Shown in pieces: positions 12,647-26,427 of a DNA stretch of 64,000 bases. A program made the translations under genes and the position numbers. Under the pieces are notes generated by a model. That model did not search any database and was not told the origin of the DNA. It saw only the letters and a program-made list of their open reading frames with translations. Source of the stretch: Acanthochromis polyacanthus (lineage: Eukaryota; Chordata; Actinopteri; Pomacentridae); assembly GCF_021347895.1 (NCBI RefSeq), contig NC_067130.1:26185817-26249816 (forward strand). Direction: 5' to 3'. Within the stretch, counting starts at the first letter, position 1. Each line of letters begins with the position of its first letter.

Positions 12647-12764
12647 AGATGCTTCCCTGCTCCAACACACCTGACTCAAATGATCAGCTCGTCATCAGGC
12701 TTCTACAGAGGCTTGCTGATGAGCTGATCATTTGAATCAGGTGTGTTGGAGCAGGGAAGCATCT
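12647..12764. repeat. Long hairpin inside the hAT shell
   Basis: Two arms of about 54 bp (12647-12700 and 12711-12764) are reverse complements with a handful of mismatches around a 10-bp loop. Each arm begins AGATGCTTCCCTGCTCCAAC when read toward the loop. A transcript could fold into a nearly perfect stem. It lies just inside the left TIR and probably belongs to the hAT MITE itself. Confidence 0.9.
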
Positions 12765-13041
12765 CAAGATTTCAAGATGTCAAGAGTTTTATTGTCACAT
12801 ACTAGAAATTACATGAAGCAATTACTGGCAGTGAAATGCTTGAGTCTCTCATTCCCAACAACAGTGTAAAAAAAAAAAAAAAAAAAAAAGAACATACAAC
12901 AATCAAGATAAAGTGTAAAAAGTGCAAATGAGGTGGGTTGTGCAAAATGTTCAAGTTATTTGGAGTTTAAAAGTGTTATGGCCTGGGGGATGAAACGGTC
13001 TCTGAGCCTGCTGGTGCGGGCACCGATGCTGCGGTAACGAC
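12765..13041. repeat. Dispersed retro-repeat, left part (continues at 16166-16255)
   Basis: Starts with CAAGAGTTTTATTGTCAC, contains a 20+ A run (12869-12889) and continues through GATGAAACGGTCTCTGAGCC to GGTAACGAC. After the inserted element the text resumes at GTAACGACGGCCAGAAGG (from 16166) and runs to the hAT right end. This is a common teleost repeat whose 3' part looks retrotransposon-like. I do not name a family. Confidence 0.6.
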
Positions 13042-14387
13042 CATAGATATATACAAACGCTGGATGTCTCATGAGCGCTGTCGGCCTATGGGGAGCAACG
13101 TCGCCACATGGCAACCATCTTGGGACAGGGCTGCTTGATCACTCATAACATTAAAGTCAATGGAGCATGGATTTTAAAATCACTGTAGATTGCTCAATTT
13201 TCAACTGATTTTAGAACAGCTTGGTTTGTTATAAACGCCAGAGATGTACTTCTTTTACTGCTTACTTAAGAATAATTAAAATCATTGAATTCATATAAAA
13301 ATTATATTAAGTAGATAGGTAATAAAGAAATGGCTATACACAGAGATATTATACTGTCAATCTTTAATATTTACAATATTCAAATAGACAAAATAAATAA
13401 ATGATGAACAAATAACAAAAAAGTAATGCTAAAATGAAAAAATAATGACATTTGAACAAAGAAATAATAATAACGAAAGAAAAATAATAACAAGGTTCCC
13501 ACTCTTTTCAATAAATCATTTTCCAGGATTTTTGCAGTGTCCCATAACCAACTGAAGTTACAACAATGGAGTGGGCAACTTTTAAGTTAATCTCGCCTTC
13601 TTAAAAAAACAGGATTAAAGGTTGATGACCAATATTTCTAACTAGCTGCACAGTATCATGTTAAGCTTTTGAATTTATTTCTAAATCTCAGGCATGAAAA
13701 TTGTCTGCTCGCTGTCTTTTTAGTCAAAGGTTATTTAGTGCCTTACTATTCTTAATTTATGGTTTAAACTTATATTGTAATCTTCACAATTTTATCCTGC
13801 TGGTTTGAGGACTGCAGCGAGGACCTTCCACTTCTCTAAACTTCAGGCTGCCACTGCAAAAAAAATAAAAAATGAACACAGATATCATCTTTTTTCAGCA
13901 TAAATGGATGTAAATGTAATTTTGTTATTTAGCATTGCACTTCTTTATTACTATCAGCTTTCTAATGCACAGATAAAAACAAAGCTCAACCAAAATCAAT
14001 GCACAACAAACAGAGATGTTGTCTTTTCTTTTCATGAACCTGGTGCCTACATTACCCACAATGCATTTCGTCTGCAGGCTAACTAATCCAGGCAATCAAA
14101 GTCTCTTAACAAGCAAATAAATACAACCACAACCACAAAGAATGTAATTTCGCCTAAAGATTCGGTTCTAAAAAAACGTTGGTCTCAGGAAAACCTAATA
14201 ATTGAAAATCTGATTGTGAGTAACACCATCTTCAATGTGAGTAGCCAGACAGAAAAGACACACAACTATGCCGCATTTTTCAAAACGAAAAGCTGCGATT
14301 TCGGAATTGAGCCTGAATCATAGCCACGTTAACAAGGTTTATAATAAACTAAACCGTTTGCAAATCAATCAAGAATTGAGCGAGTTA

Positions 14388-14605
14388 CACACGTGGACAA
14401 AATTGTTGGTACCCCTCAGTTAAAGAAGGAAAAACCCACAATTCTCACTGAAATCACTTGAAACTCACAAAAGTAACAATAAATAAAAATTGATTGAAAA
14501 TTAAATAATCAAAAACAGCCATTACTTTTGAATTGTTGATTAACATAATTATTTAAAAAAAACAAACTAATGAAACAGGCCTGGACAAAAATGATGGTAC
14601 CTCTA
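14388..14605 (+). repeat. Tc1 left inverted repeat with outer and inner direct repeats
   Basis: The outer repeat unit begins at 14393 and the inner at 14581. Both read TGGACAAAA...GGTACC. In Sleeping Beauty-type elements such units are transposase binding sites. Confidence 0.85.
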
Positions 14606-14769
14606 TAAAAGATTGAAAACTATTTGACCAGAGTGACATGATTAACTCAGGTGTGTCATTTAATTGACATCACAGGTGTTTCCAAACTCATAATCAGTCA
14701 GTCTGCCTATTTAAAGGGAGACAAGTAGTCACCCTGCTGTTTGGTGAAAAGGTGTGTACCACACTGAAC

Positions 14770-15802
<1,033 letters not shown>

Positions 15803-15806
15803 GTTA

Positions 15807-16021
15807 TGGGTACCATCATTTTTGTCCAGCCCTATTTCATTAGTTTGTTTTTTTAAATAATTATGTTAATCAACAATTCAAAAGTGATGGCTGATTTTGA
15901 TTATTTAATTTTCAATAAATTTTTATTTATTGTTACTTTTGTGAGTTTCAAGTGATTTCAGTGAGAATTGTAGGTTTTTCCTTCTTTAACTGAGGGGTAC
16001 CAACAATTTTGTCCACGTGTG
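15807..16021 (-). repeat. Tc1 right inverted repeat
   Basis: Mirror image of the left repeat, with the inner unit at 15810-15829 and the outer at 15998-16016 on the minus strand. Differences from the left copy are few (for example TAGG for TGGG near 15971). Confidence 0.85.
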
Positions 16022-16309
16022 TATGAGTGTTAAAGTGAGGAAATCATCCACCTTACCATTGACTACAGTACAGTGCGCCAGAGCAGTCCCCTGTCCTAAG
16101 ATGGCCGCCAAGTGACGACGCCGCCGACTCCGTCTTGAGACATCTAGCGTTTGTATATATCTATGGTAACGACGGCCAGAAGGCAGCAGGCAGAACAGTT
16201 TGTGGCTGGGGTGGTGAGAGTCCCTAATAATCCTGTTGGCCTTCTTCCTACACCGCTGTCTAAAACATACAGGACATGGGGTCCTGAGGAACAGGGTTGA
16301 GAACCACTG

Positions 16310-16559
16310 ATTTATGGTATTTATGAAGTCTATTCATGTTTTTGTTGTTTACTTGCTTTAAGGCTCCACTTACATTGAATATGTATAAAGTGACTACCTG
16401 TAATCCTCGTCAAACTCACAGAAAACCAACAGTGTGGCTCTATATAGCACATTTTAGTGGATTTTGGCTTCATGCTTTGGATTGGTTTCATGTGTTAGTG
16501 TCAGACTTTGTCTTTATTTGCCAGCAACAGTCAAAGGAGACATTTGTTTTAGTCAATAG
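16310..16559. other. Spacer, no feature seen
   Basis: Short unique AT-rich stretch between the hAT shell and the THAP element. Confidence 0.5.
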
Positions 16560-16679
16560 ACCCTTTAATGACCCACATCACAAATGACGTCACAGCTTTA
16601 GCTGGAGGCAAAAGAGAAACCCGCGGCCGTGACCGAAAGGCGAAAGACTAAGGGACTGGGCTCTATCAACTTTTCTAAA

Positions 16680-17205
16680 ATGTCATCCTGCTGTGTTTTT
16701 GGTTGCCAGAATAGGAGGAATAACATTGGCGAACGCAAATTAAAGTTTTATAGGATTCCACCGCACTCGTGCTCAGAGGGATAGAAGACAGTTGTGGTTA
16801 AATGCACTGAGGCGAAAAGACTGGACAGAGACGATCAGCTGCGGTCAATTCCAGACATTTTCAGTACAAAAAATCGCTAATATTCTATTTGTAAATAAAA
16901 AATATGACGAGAAATACAGGGAATATTGGACGCGCATCGCGAGGTGCATTTCCTTGAAAACGACCGATTCGTGGATTTTATACCGACTTCAAGACATGTT
17001 TTGGACAAAATATTTTACTGGCTTGTGTCATCTGGATGTCCAAGGTTGGATTATGGCCGTTTTTTGTGGAATATTTTCATCTGTGTGTAATAATGAACCT
17101 GGAAATGTGAGTCGCGCTGTGTACGTTAAAGCCGTGTACAGAGAAAGGATGGATGGATATTCGTTGTTTGTCGGACAAATCTGTTTATATTACCCGCTGT
17201 GGTAA
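16680..17205 (+). pseudogene. THAP zinc-finger domain fragment
   Basis: From the ATG at 16680 the frame reads MSSCCVFGCQNRRNN, then KLKFYRIPPH. The spaced cysteines and the F-Y-R-I-P block are THAP signatures (C2CH zinc finger). The frame stops at TAG 16782-16784. A +1 shift just before it restores RRQLWLNALRRKDW, the THAP W-x-x-x-x-x-R-x-x-W region, and this second frame stays open to 17205. The later part of that frame (for example KIANILFVNKKYDEKYREYW) is not recognisably THAP and may be read-through of non-coding DNA. Dead copy. Confidence 0.7.
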
Positions 17206-17330
17206 TCACATCTGAAAGTGGTTTATACCGGCAGATTCATGAGAATCTAAGCTTTCCATCGGCGTATAATGTTTATATAATCGCGTTTGCAGTCTTCGGA
17301 CATTCTTTAAATTCCTATGCAAATTAGTAA

Positions 17331-17350
17331 GTGTACCGCCGGCGGTACAC
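17331..17350. repeat. Perfect 20-bp palindrome
   Basis: GTGTACCGCC followed directly by its reverse complement GGCGGTACAC, no spacer. Lies in the 3' part of the THAP element. The sister copy near 31506 has lost the symmetry. Confidence 0.95.
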
Positions 17351-17493
17351 TGAAGTTTAACGGGTTAAAAAAGCTCGAGTCTGCAGTGCAAACTATATAC
17401 TCCCAGTCCCGCTTGACTTCTCGCTCCGCCTTTGCCTCCAGCATAAGCCCCGCCCACAAAAAACGTCACAATGTTTGTAAACAAATAAAGGGT

Positions 17494-18849
17494 ATATAAG
17501 CTCTAAGGAAGAACTAGCAGTGAAGCAATGAACCACATTTAAGTGGTTCCCAGATGCTTAATTCTAATCTGGTGGAGGCCAAAACTGAGCTAAAAGTAAA
17601 GTGAATATTGGAGGGAATTATTTGGCAGCACTTTAGCCATGACAGTAAGGTTAACTAATATACTGGAATGACCATTAAAACAACATACACTTATCTTTCA
17701 CAAACTGTCATGTATTTAATTATTATTATTTCCCCCCCCAAAAAAAAACAAACAAAAAACAAACAGATGCAATCCCAAATTAAGTAAACTCTTAACTTTT
17801 GTGTTTATTTGATCCAGATTTTTAATTTAAAAAAAAATGCCACTGACAGTTGCAAATATGCAGAAAACTTGAATAAATGGTCTTAGAACTGTGCAGGTCT
17901 CACTAATCTTCTGGTAGGAGTTGTCTAAGGCAGTGCAGTGTTGTTTATCCATAATTTATGTCTGTCATCTGTCCTTAAAAATAACACCTTTTCCCTTAAG
18001 CCCTACATGTGTGCAACCTAAATGTCACTGCTCGGCAGAAGAGGCAATTCACCGAGTTTCAGAGTTGCAGCTTGCTCAGCTTCAGCATGCTTTTAATAAC
18101 ATCAAGGCAGAAGAAAGCAAACTCTGCAGAAATTTTACAGAAGAACTGTAAAATTGAATGTAGTCAAAAAATTACTTTTGATGAGAGTGCTGCTTAATTT
18201 AATGGATATGGACAAAAAATAATTTAGGACGATGTAGAAATGTTAAAACAAGACTGAAAATCAAGAGAAAGTAATAGTTTTTTTGTGTAATTTTAATTTC
18301 TTACACTGCACTAATGCATGGTGATTTGTCTTACATGCTGCTGACAGTGAACAGCCAGATTTGACAGGTGAGTCAATTACAGAGTAATAGCTTTAAGGAG
18401 TTTCCCACTTCACAGATTTGCAATAAATAAATGAAATAAAATGAATCCTTCTTTACTTAAGGTAAGTTTCGTCTTGAGGGTGATACAGCCAGTTGTGTTT
18501 ACTGATGTTGGCGCAAATGCTCAGCTGTGTAATTGCATTTCTGAAGACTAATGACAAAAAAGTGAGAACAAATTACGATTCTCCGACTGGCTAATTAAAA
18601 GTGGGCACTTAGAAGCCACATATGGCTCAGAAGGCACAATAACATGTTTTCTCTATATTAAAATATAGAAAATAATACAATGCTGGTTGAAGCGCCTCAA
18701 AGAAAACATGTGTGCACAATATGTTCACATATAGTCCAATAAAGTGGAGCAGAGAGAGATATTTTATACTGATTTATGTGTGTATGTGTATATGTGTACA
18801 TAAATCAAGAAAAAAACACACAAAATCAAGAAAAAAACATGCACACGTT
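17494..18849. other. Unique AT-rich sequence, no gene recognised
   Basis: C/A homopolymers near 17731-17760 and short open frames only. The two overlapping frames at 17921-18197 show no family resemblance. Confidence 0.55.
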
Positions 18850-19100
18850 ACACCCTGAAGAGATACAAAATTACCACAGAAAGACAGAAATCACCACATA
18901 AAGGCACAAAATCAAAGCACAGACATAAAATTACCACAAAGAGGAGCAAAACTACCACAATGTGCAAAATCCCCACAGAAATAGATGAAAGACTGACACA
19001 AAGTAACACAAAAAATCACTACAATAACCACAGAAAGATGATAAATTACCACGGAAAGACATAATAATCACAATAGGATGCAAAATCCCTACAAAAATGT
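18850..19100. repeat. Degenerate minisatellite, unit about 20-26 bp
   Basis: Successive variants of ACAAAATTACCACAGAAAGA, such as AAATTACCACAAAGAGG and AAATTACCACGGAAAGAC, repeat about ten times with indels and drift. Non-coding. Confidence 0.8.
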
Positions 19101-21937
19101 ACATACATAGATCAAAGTTATCACACTGACAATGATACATAAAAGAATAATATTTAAATAAGTATTTTATGGGCTTTGAGTTGATGTTAAGAACAGAATA
19201 TATCTATTTATGCAGCAGAAAGCATTCAATAAATTACACTGCAGAAGCAAATAATTAAAGTTACAATAGAATACAGCCTCTAAACGTATCATTTCATTTC
19301 AACACTTAACTCTCCCAACATTGCTGATTTATTTTTTAATGCGAATTATCATAATTATTCATTTGACAGGTTTTATCGTTCAGCATGTCAGAGTTGCGAC
19401 TGGTGGGGTACTTGTTGTTGATATGCATATTTAACAGGTTGTGGTGGTGGTGGGAGGAGGGGGGATTACACAGCAAATCAATTTCACAGAGACAATTAGA
19501 TCTGTAAGATAAAAAGTCAGCCACTGTAAAGCAATTCCTGCTACACCCATGCATGATTTCAGCCGAAACGTATAATTAATTGTGTCAAACCCGGCAGCAC
19601 AATTAAAATTGATGCTTAAATTGCATTTGCATCAGTCAGCATTAGCGCCTCTAAAGTTTATTAAGTAGCTCTGTGTTCCAGGAATCCAAAGTGAAATGTA
19701 ATTATTTGACAAAATGATCTCAATAATTTTTAATTCCTTAATTACGCTAAAATATGAAGCTGTTATTCAAGCTCTTTAAATGCTCAATCCAAGCTGTCCT
19801 TTGACCTCTTTGTATCAAACAAGCTGGAATTTAAAAAGTGGAATTGAATTTAAATCTTTTTTTTTTTTTTTTACTATCTCGACATGCGGTAAATGCAGCT
19901 TTTCCCTGGCAACAAAAAACAGAACCCAGCATGAACACATTATACATAATTCTACTGTGAATGGATGGTTCTACCTTTCTAAGTCACCGCTAGGCCTCTC
20001 TATTTATTTGTGGTTATCTTACAATGGAGGCCAGTTGAGAAAGCATCCAAAATAAACACACCCAGAATGTCTTTGTGCAGCAGCGACCATTTGTTTCCTC
20101 AAGAACTGGACTCAAATAATATGTATTATGCGAAGCAGTGGTTCCACGCTGTTCTGAATTTACTCTCTCTAAGGAATTCTGCAAGATGTATGGGTGATGG
20201 AGTGCATGTTAATAGAGGAGAACTAGTTATTTTTAAGATTTAATATTATCCGAGAGCACTTCTTTTTGCAAATAAATAAAATTATATAAATTCAAAACTT
20301 TTCACCTTCAAATGAAATGAGGGGTTTCTGTGGCTCCCTTCACTAATGAAAACTAACAAAAAAAAGTTATATTAAAAGTCATTCCTTTGTGGAAAGTTTA
20401 CTAACAAGCCAGTTGATTGAAGGGGGGAAAAAAAACAGTAGAATGGAGATTTTTTCAAATTTATTATAGAAGGTTATGTATATTCTGATGCATCTGTGAT
20501 GTGCTAATAACTGTCACCGGCTTTGACGCATGAAGTCTTTGAATTCAATACGTCCAGCGATGAAAAATGCACCAGATGTAATGTATTGATTTAAAATAAG
20601 GTCATCTCCAAGGCACTCGGGGTCCACGAAGGCAGCAAGAGAAAGATAGTGAGAGCAAGCCTTTATCTGTGGGAGCTCAAAATTCTGCTCCATTATTTAT
20701 CAAGCTCAGCAGACAACAGTTACTCACTATATGTCAAGTCAGTGTTCTCTTTAACTTCAGGTCTAATGCTCTTCAACATGGCTCACTCTTTGCCGAGACT
20801 AGAGTGGACAGCCGCTGCACTGTATCGCTCCCCTCCTCCTCTTCGCTCATTGCTCTTGTCTTAGCAGCATTCTGCATTCACACTCTCATGTATATATGTG
20901 ATGCCATGACAGGCGAACGCACCCCATGTAGCGGTTTGCCCTTGAATCTGAGAGGTAGCTGCTTTGACCCCCAGTAGAAAGTAGTAAATCCGACACGTAG
21001 CATTGTTATAGTGAAGATTTTATGATATTAATACAGTCAATGCAGGGTTGTGAAAAGCAAAAGACATGTTGGTTATTTTGGTACACAAACAGAGCATCTG
21101 TTCTTTATGTTACATCACGTTCTCAGGTGTGCATGTTCCTGATTACTCATATTCACGTGTCTTGATGATGATGAACATGCACATGTGGCACAAACATGAG
21201 TACTGACTGCACTTTTTTTTTTACATTCCGAAGACAAGAAAACTGTACAAAAGCACAAAGTTGACGTGCATAAGCTAATTAACAACCACCCTATCATAAG
21301 ACTTTATGCCTGAACAAAGAAGATCTTGTTTATTGCCAATGAAGAGCGTAAAACTGACCCCTTAGCTGCAACATGACCAGTGTATGATCCAAGTGAATGC
21401 ACTCAGGAATGGTGGAAATTACATAAAGCTTGTATTGTTTGCATCAGATGAGCAGGTGAAGAGCCAGATAACTAATTTAGTAATGCAATTATTTCTGTCA
21501 AACTGTATAAAGACTCTGCTTGGTGACTGACTGGGTCCACTTGTGCAGGTGCATCCAATAAAACCCGGAAAGAACACTCTCTGCTTGTTGAAGGTTTGTT
21601 CAACATTGGAATTTTCAATTTCTGCTGGTCAGATTACTCGGACACATGTATGTTCATGTTCTCCAAACCATAAATTACAATTATTTTCATGATATTACCT
21701 TTCATCTACCAAAACCATCAGGTAAATTTCCCTCATGACCTTCATTTTAGTTCACTACAAGGCAGCTTGAAAGCTCTCAGCCAAATTAAATTCAGTTCAA
21801 AAAAACATTTGAGGGCATAATTCACATCGGCCGAATTACTTCGGGGTTTTTTTTGATAGATTTTTGATGAGCAAAATCACACTTCCTAAAGGGCAACACA
21901 GTATTTCCACTTGGATCACATGTCATGTGTCTGTTTA
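19101..21937. other. Unique AT-rich sequence, no gene recognised
   Basis: Includes a T run (19858-19872). A homeodomain-site-rich stretch is listed separately. The frame at 20669-20977 (102 codons) has no recognised domain. Near 21505-21562 a TATAAAG and an AATAAA lie about 50 bp apart, weakly reminiscent of an LTR. Confidence 0.5.
19540..19795. promoter_or_regulatory. Possible conserved non-coding element
   Basis: Dense in developmental-factor core motifs: an octamer ATTTGCAT (19625-19632) and many TAATT/AATTA cores (19574, 19602, 19700, 19729, 19738). It has no repeat homology in the window. This texture is common in vertebrate developmental enhancers, but AT-rich DNA produces such cores by chance, so this is a weak call that only cross-species alignment can settle. 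Confidence 0.2.
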
Positions 21938-22160
21938 GTTCAATTCAATTTCAATTATATGGCCTTTGTATTCCCTATGAGCGATGGTGGGAGAGAACAA
22001 AAATACCCCTCTCTGAAATAGGTTGGGAGAAAACAAAAAGAAAAACTTAGACAGAATCAAGCTCATGGAAGGCGACCATCTACCTCGACCATGTGGGATG
22101 AGAGTGGGGATGAGGGGGATGGGGGACAGGGGATAGGCTATGCATTTTTAAGTTTTTGTG
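21938..22160. repeat. Old dispersed teleost repeat fragment
   Basis: Starts TTCAATTCAATTTCAATTAT. Further on it carries GAGCGATGGTGGGAGAGAAC, GACAGAATCAAGCTCATGGA and GCGACCATCTACCTCGACCA, then a GGGGATGAGGGGGATGGGGG run. This is the recognisable but much diverged pattern of an abundant interspersed repeat in percomorph fish. I do not assign a family name. Confidence 0.55.
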
Positions 22161-25100
22161 CATCATTGAATTCCGATAATAAAATGAATACACAATTTAT
22201 CCTGATAACAATGAAAGGTATATATTAGCTATAGGGAGGTTTTGCATAACCAGACCATTGTCTAGTGCTGGCATAGTGCTGTGTAGAATGGTCTAACTAC
22301 ACCTCATCATTATTCTGCTATAGAGGGGAAAAGAGGCTTTTGGATGTTTGTATTTCTTAGAACCAAACACAATCAAGTTATGAAGAGGATGCTGCAATTG
22401 TGTTCACTAAAAATAGTGGATTATTTTGGACGGTGTACAAGCTAGCAGTTCTGCCTTAATGCACGATCCAAATCCTCCACATTTTCAGCATCTAGGTTGG
22501 TACCCAAAGATTGTTCTTGTTTCTCATAGTGAAGGAGATTCTGAAAACTGTATTTGGACAGCAGAAGGAGAGACATGAAATGCATGGCCAATAGCAGGCC
22601 TGTACCTGCAATCTAGTACATCTGGTGAGTCAGACTGGAGTCAGGGTTAAAGTTGCTATTAGGATGTCATTCATTCCAGAGGTTAGGCTGACTCGACAAG
22701 AATTTTGGGCCCATCGACCCTTATTTGACACCTTCCAACAACAGGAGAAGAAATCTGATCTGAGATTTTGGTCTTAACCAATGTTTAGCTTAGATTATTT
22801 GGTAATGTAAGACGTTTACAGAGTTGATTGCAAGTCTATGATAAACATCCTGGCTAGTGAGTCTCACCTCGAGTTCTTGTTGAAGAATAGACTAACCATG
22901 TTAACCAAAACCAGTTTCTTGTCTAGAATTGTTTAGTTTTCTGCTTTTGATACATATTTTTTCCTACTGCAAAGTATGATTAGCACTATATCAAGGTGTT
23001 TTACCACAGTCTGCATCCCCATTGGATCACGTGAGTTGTTACACTGCTTCCTGATTGTTCCCTTTGGCGTGATAGTGTTCATAATATCATGTAGTGTGTG
23101 ACGCATCATTATTTTCCAGTCTTGAAGTGTGTGCATGTCTAAGAGAACTAAGAGTATATGTTCAATGCAACCCAATTTTTAAATGTGTTAGTTTCAAAAC
23201 GATATATAGGTTTCAACAAATGGAACACATACTATTGATACTGTGACATTCATCTGGTGCCATATAAACAGACTGTTTTTTTTTTTATTATGGAGGTTGA
23301 TAAAAATTAAGTCATATAGGAGCTGTTAGTGCCACTTCATCATAATGTATTCAGAAAATGTACAGTCTCATATCTTGTTAGAAATTTTAATATTTTATAA
23401 TATAATATTTGAATATTTTCAGAGTGCCATTTGATTAATACGCTCGTATTATTCTTTCTTGTACAGAAAATAATAAAAAAATATACGTACATACTCCTAC
23501 TAGGTAAGAATTTGCGTGCAGCAAACTAATTGCAAGACAGTGTTTCTGGAAAGTGTTAGATCATGCTGACCTTACTTCACCTACAATGAGAAGGTAATGT
23601 TTACCTCTAACAACATGCTATCTGATGTCCTGCAATCAGTTATCTTCAACAAAATGGTGCCCTTTAGAAAAGATGGGTGTGTGTGTGTGTGTGTGTTTGT
23701 GTGTCCCTTTAAATGACACAAGGGGATGGACAAGAGAGAACACTTGGCTAAATTTACACAACTTTTTTTCCCAACACAAGAAGTTTCAAGTATGAAAGGC
23801 TTTATTTGTCTATTGACTAGTTCGCTCGCTTGGCTGCTATTCAGAATTCAAATCACTTTCACTGTGGCCTATTACCCCTTGATTGATATGGACTGAGTAA
23901 GCTGGGTGGAGTCATTAAATAAAGACAAAGTCATTAGGCAAAATTAGCCAGTTGCTGTAAATATCAGCAAATGAAATTCACTACAAGGTACCTTTATTTC
24001 TTTTCCATGAAACACATAAACCAGATAATGACTTGACTAATGCTTTGCTACACGTGCATCTTGTGTGTAACTAATGGCATGCAAACACTATGGACTGAAA
24101 AAGAACTTTTCATAGCAAAGAGGTATTTTTGAATGTCTTTTCAAAGAGAACCACATAGCAATATAAACATCAAGGTTTTCCCCATGTCTGTGTGTGCTGA
24201 TGCGATGGAAAATTCCCTCTCTAATTGACTGCGTGGTTAATCACTGAGGTAATTCAACAGCAGATGAATCAACACAATTAAAAACAGGACATAGACGGTT
24301 AAGATGTGCCTCTTATGAAGGGCGACTGTGCAAACGTATTAGTGACGCATGCTTTTAACTCAAGTCATTTGGACACCTCTTAATGCAGGAGTGCCATACT
24401 TATTACCTTGGTAGTTACTGTTCAAGCATAAAACACCTATCTAAGTGAACTTGATTTGCTCTTAGTGGGGATAATCAAGTTTACTCTCTACGACAACACT
24501 GAAAAATTCATGTTAACCACATTAAGGCTAATGGATGAAATGGAAAAACAATATTTGTCTTTTATGAAATATAATTTGTCTAGTACTTTGGAGTGTCACT
24601 TTTGTCTTTGGCACAGTCGGTGCTGGCATGTAGCGTCACAACAGTTGTAATGAAGTGGTATCCAAGCTAGAAGTGTCTGATTGTGAACTTGTTGGACCCT
24701 AAACCAGACAGCCAACAAATGAATATTTAACTACAATAAGAAAACACTGTTTAGAACAGTGTCACTTCTGTTATATTCATGTATTCTTGCAGCCGTGAAT
24801 GCTAACATATAATTTGAACCATTACGTCAAATTACTGCCACCTTGATTATTTCTGGTCACTTGCTAAAAAGCTTTGCCATACATAATTTACCATCACACA
24901 GGTGTCTGATATTACATTAAGGACTGAAGTTGTATGAATTTGTGAACATGTTTTTGTTTTATTACTTCAGTAAACTGTAATAAATCATGTCAGTTGTAGG
25001 GTATGTCCGAGCAGAAGAATATTTTAGGATCATCCATCACAGAGCATCCACTCAGCAGCAACTGAGATTTTCTCACATATGTAAGTTCGTTAGAAAACCA

Positions 25101-26358
25101 TTTGCAAAGACAACTAACCAAGACTTCTCTTCAAACACAACATCTGTGCTATACACTAGACAACAAACATGACAGATACTTTCAACCAAAATACAATTTA
25201 ATGCTGTTTTGGACACAAGAGTTGCCCCAGAATCTCAAAAGAACCGACTACAGCTCAGACTGTCAGTTCTGAGTCTACCCAGGCCTCTTCACAGCAGAGA
25301 ATAGTTTTCTTTGCTGCAACTTTCTGACCTTTTTCTCTTCCTAACAGTTGGAACTTTTACATAAAGGAATGAACTGCAGAATCCCAGACTTTTACTCATT
25401 GTAAGCAGACATGGACCTTTTTTTTTTCTTTTTTAAGTGATCTTAAAATCAGTTCAAAAGATATTTCACCTGTGACCTCTTCTGGATGGCGCAGCTCGTT
25501 TTTTTAATGCCTGCTGCTTTAAATTTTATTTCAAAATTTTCTTAATAAAGATAATCACTGTTGTGTAACATGGGCTTTTACTTCATGCCCCCTTTCTTTG
25601 GGTTCTCAGTGTGCCATTTCCATTTGGGGGTTCTCTTTGGCCTAAGGCTTTTTTGCTGGGAGCACTGTTCCCTTGTTATTGGCCAGAGGTGACAATCCTG
25701 TTTTTGCACTGCAGAACAGAACCCTGCAAGCAGATTTTCACTTTGACACACCTCTGTGCAACTGCAGCTCCTTGCCTGACCTCACAATTATTCCTCAGAC
25801 TGGCATATTTTCTTTCTGCTAAACGGGCAAATGTAGAAATCATAATTGGCCATTCAGTTTGTAACTATTTCCAGTGATGGTCGTAACTTTTTGTAGGATT
25901 TCTTAATATGTGTTTGTAAAGTTTAAATTGTTTTCTCCACCAAATAATGAAATGTTACGGTAAATGGGGTTAAGGTTACTTTGTGCAGAATTATTAAGTA
26001 GTCTAACTAGCTTTCGGCCAGCAAAATATTTGCGTTAGCCTAAAAATAATAATGCAGCATCTGAAACATCTCTTGCTGCAGACAAGAAAAACCTTATAAA
26101 GTAATCAACAGAATTATTTTAGCTCAATAAGATTATGAGTAGAATTTCGGTAGCTGGAATCATGTGAACAATAAACAACTGAGTCAACTGGACTTAGCTA
26201 CTAAACATTTATTTACTAACAACAACAGGCCAACAACAACTAACTATGATTAATGACGTCTATCAACTAAGAGCACAACAACACACATACAACACAAAAC
26301 ACTAACACAAAACAAATAATAAGCGGAATGTGAATGACAGGGAAGGAAAGGAATAGAG
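22161..26358. other. Unique AT-rich sequence, no gene recognised
   Basis: More than 4 kb without a recognisable element. Contains a short (GT)n (23675-23704). No exon-like segment with splice sites could be supported. Confidence 0.55.
23675..23704. repeat. (GT)n microsatellite
   Basis: About 14 GT units with one TTT interruption. Confidence 0.9.
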
Positions 26359-26362
26359 TACA

Positions 26363-26403
26363 ATATTACGATGCAATATTGGGAGAATATTGCGTTGTAA
26401 TAT
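26363..26403. repeat. Imperfect 18-bp inverted repeat
   Basis: Arms ATATTACGATGCAATATT and AATATTGCGTTGTAATAT around a 5-bp GGGAG loop. 16 of 18 positions pair. Confidence 0.9.
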
Positions 26404-26427
26404 GGCACTGTGGGAGGAAGGAATTAG

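Larger units (their letters stand above)
16560..17493 (+). mobile_element. THAP-bearing DNA transposon relic (P-element-like)
   Basis: Imperfect inverted ends: left ACCCTTTA...GCTTTAGCTGGAGGCAAAAG, right (reverse complement) ACCCTTTA...GCTTATGCTGGAGGCAAAGG. A THAP-type DNA-binding domain starts about 120 bp in, which is the organisation of vertebrate P-like elements (THAP9 relatives). No clear 8-bp TSD can be read. The catalytic part is missing at this length. The 3' part (17194-17340) is shared with the chimeric element at 31287-31784. Confidence 0.55.
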
